Positions 7,570-8,762 of a stretch of DNA of 8,762 nt are shown in pieces. The notes beneath the pieces were generated by a model, which was not told where the DNA came from, searched no databases, and worked only from the letters and a program-made list of their open reading frames with translations. Position numbers and translations under genes: made by a program. This DNA comes from an uncultured Hyphomicrobiales bacterium. GTDB taxonomy: Bacteria > Pseudomonadota > Alphaproteobacteria > Rhizobiales > Beijerinckiaceae. Location of the stretch: NCBI GenBank assembly GCA_903916165.1, contig CAIWVR010000633.1:1-8762 (forward strand). Reading direction: 5' to 3'. How positions within the stretch are numbered: the stretch's first letter is position 1; each line of letters begins with the position of its first letter.

Positions 7570-8554
7570 AATACTTCGTAAAGCGGGCCGCCCCCATGAG
7601 TTTCTCAAACACCAATAAGGACTTGAGCAGATGCGCTTCCCCATAAACGACGAGGACGCGATCATACTGCTGAAGCAGGCGGCCGATTTGAATGTCGATG
7701 GAGTGCTCCCTGACCTCGCCAGTCATCGCGGCCAGTCGCTGAAACCAGGTCGCATTTGAAGTGGCGAGCGGAGACAAGTCATTCGACGTCATCGCGACAG
7801 GCGAGGCACCGCCACGAGCATTGTGGCGCGCGAACCAGTCCCTGAATTCAGACGGTGTGAGCCGCGCGTGTTTGGGTATGTTTTTTACCCCGTAATAACG
7901 CCAGCGATCCACGAACTCCTCAATGCGAGCGTCCAGTAATCGATCATTGATATTGTCGCGCTGCACCCAGTATGGAATGTTGCGAAGAATGGTGAAGGCG
8001 GTCACGTCGCGTTCCGTGTAACCTCGAGCCTCAAGGAAATCATATATTTCCAGCATGCCGGGTTCGGCTCCGACGAACGGCACATTGGCCTTCATTGCCA
8101 TGTGCGCCGCCAGAATTGGTTCTCCTGCTTTGCGAAAACCATCAGCTTCTTCCCGCAGCGTCAGATCCTGGTAAAACTTGGGTGACAGACCAAAACCGGC
8201 TTCCAGTCCTTCGATCACGACGATCTGCGGAGACAATGCCAAGAAAGCAAGCCGAACAGATTTGACGGTTTCATGATCTGGACCCTGCCCATGTGCTGCC
8301 GCGACATAGACCAACGACTTCTCGCCTTTCGTGAAATTTGCGAGGAAGGGCGCGCGGTAAGGCGTCGACGCTTGAAGTTGTCGAGAGTAGGGACGGATCA
8401 GCGATAGATCGACAACGCCATAGGTTTTATTCGTCGCCGCTTGCGCTTGCTGACCGAGACTGCTTTCCGCAGCCGCAGGACTGATCAAGCCGAAGAGAAG
8501 AAAGACAAGGATCGATAGTTGCGTGCTCAGAGGCAATGGAGGTTTTCGAAACAT
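7568..8554 (-). CDS. Exported TraB/EreA/ChaN/Tiki-like protein (putative hydrolase)
   Basis: The 328-residue product begins with a signal peptide (hydrophobic core ILVFLLFGLI, cleavage after AAA at about residue 29), so it is exported. The mature part shows a pattern like the TraB/PrgY, EreA, ChaN and Tiki group, which share two spaced GxxH-type motifs and a conserved glutamate. Here VAAAH ends at H88, VVIEGLEAG has E115, GAEP has E164, and VVYGEAHLLKSLLVF near the C-terminus has H308. The first motif has alanine where glycine is usual. Some members of that group are metal-dependent proteases or esterases; the activity and substrate here are unknown. The ATG at 8554 is chosen because GAGGGA (8569-8564) lies nine bases upstream; an in-frame TTG at 8560 is too close to that site. 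Sampled lines are about 55% GC, lower than neighbours, which could mean a different history. Confidence 0.75.
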   Translation of the reverse strand: MFRKPPLPLSTQLSILVFLLFGLISPAAAESSLGQQAQAATNKTYGVVDLSLIRPYSRQLQASTPYRAPFLANFTKGEKSLVYVAAAHGQGPDHETVKSVRLAFLALSPQIVVIEGLEAGFGLSPKFYQDLTLREEADGFRKAGEPILAAHMAMKANVPFVGAEPGMLEIYDFLEARGYTERDVTAFTILRNIPYWVQRDNINDRLLDARIEEFVDRWRYYGVKNIPKHARLTPSEFRDWFARHNARGGASPVAMTSNDLSPLATSNATWFQRLAAMTGEVREHSIDIQIGRLLQQYDRVLVVYGEAHLLKSLLVFEKLMGAARFTKY

Positions 8555-8654
8555 GGGCAACCGTCCCTCATAGGACCTGAAACTATGGATTGAAAAATCG
8601 ATTGTTACGAATTTTCTGACGTCAAAGCCTAAACCGGCTCCCTCGTCATTGTCG

Positions 8655-8663
8655 ATTATATCA
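8655..8663 (-). promoter_or_regulatory. Candidate extended -10 promoter for the TraB/EreA-like gene
   Basis: The minus strand reads TGATATAAT, an exact extended -10 element (TGN plus TATAAT). There is no good -35 match at 16-18 bases, which extended -10 promoters tolerate. Transcription would start near 8648 and leave a leader of about 95 bases. A second candidate -35, TTGACG (8625-8620), lies inside that leader but lacks a convincing -10. Confidence 0.45.
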
Positions 8664-8704
8664 GTCGCGCGGAGACCGTGACTCTTGGCGCCGCGCCACC
8701 GATC

Positions 8705-8762
8705 TCACTTCAAGTCCACCCGCGCAGTTCCAAGTCTTCCCTCGGCGTCGGCCATGATTTCC
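8705..8762 (-). CDS. Possible 3' end of an unidentified gene at the right edge
   Basis: On the minus strand one frame enters from the window edge and reads EIMADAEGRLGTARVDLK, then TGA at 8707-8705. This has the look of a protein C-terminus, and its strand agrees with the gene that follows. Only 18 codons are visible, a second frame is also open here, and no family can be assigned. The call is tentative. Confidence 0.25.
   Translation of the reverse strand, partial: EIMADAEGRLGTARVDLK

Noticed and set aside
8687..8699. Inverted repeat TGGCGC-C-GCGCCA as a hairpin
   Set aside because: The central gap of one base cannot form a loop; only a four-pair stem would remain, and no T run follows.
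1..8762. CRISPR array, insertion sequence, tRNA or phage gene
   Set aside because: No regularly spaced repeats, transposase-like frame, terminal inverted repeats or cloverleaf-like segments were seen on either strand.

Overview
The window looks like ordinary chromosome from an alphaproteobacterium. It is mostly GC-rich, with GC-biased third codon positions, and the gene order lptG-lptF <- | -> pepA ... holC matches a neighbourhood that is also known from gammaproteobacteria such as E. coli. I cannot name a genus. No mobile element, CRISPR array, rRNA or tRNA was found.

Layout. At the left edge is the 5' part of lptG, which runs off the window, followed by complete lptF. Both are on the minus strand and overlap by four bases (ATGA). 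They encode the two membrane subunits of the lipopolysaccharide exporter. A 326-bp divergent intergenic region separates them from a plus-strand cluster: pepA (leucyl aminopeptidase), a small exported protein of unknown function, and holC (chi subunit of DNA polymerase III). The exported-protein gene and holC are one base apart. holC converges on a minus-strand pair, a DUF2390/TIGR02444-type gene and ubiX (flavin prenyltransferase), which overlap by four bases (GTGA). A perfect 10-bp inverted repeat lies between holC and ubiX.

Right part. Diverging from the DUF2390/ubiX pair is a single gene for a TctC/Bug-type periplasmic solute-binding protein. No TctA or TctB membrane gene is present. It ends in a strong intrinsic terminator shared with a convergent minus-strand gene. 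That last gene encodes an exported protein with histidine and glutamate motifs resembling the TraB/EreA/ChaN/Tiki hydrolase-like group. Its base composition is more AT-rich than the rest of the window, and it has a good extended -10 promoter candidate upstream. The right edge may hold the last codons of another minus-strand gene.

How the genes relate. The left half is housekeeping: envelope assembly, peptide turnover, replication and prenyl-FMN supply for ubiquinone synthesis. The right half is more accessory: an orphan solute receptor and a secreted enzyme-like protein. I see no convincing new multi-gene system. The most interesting items are the uncharacterised exported protein coupled to holC, the DUF2390-ubiX coupling, the orphan TctC protein and the TraB/EreA-like secreted protein.
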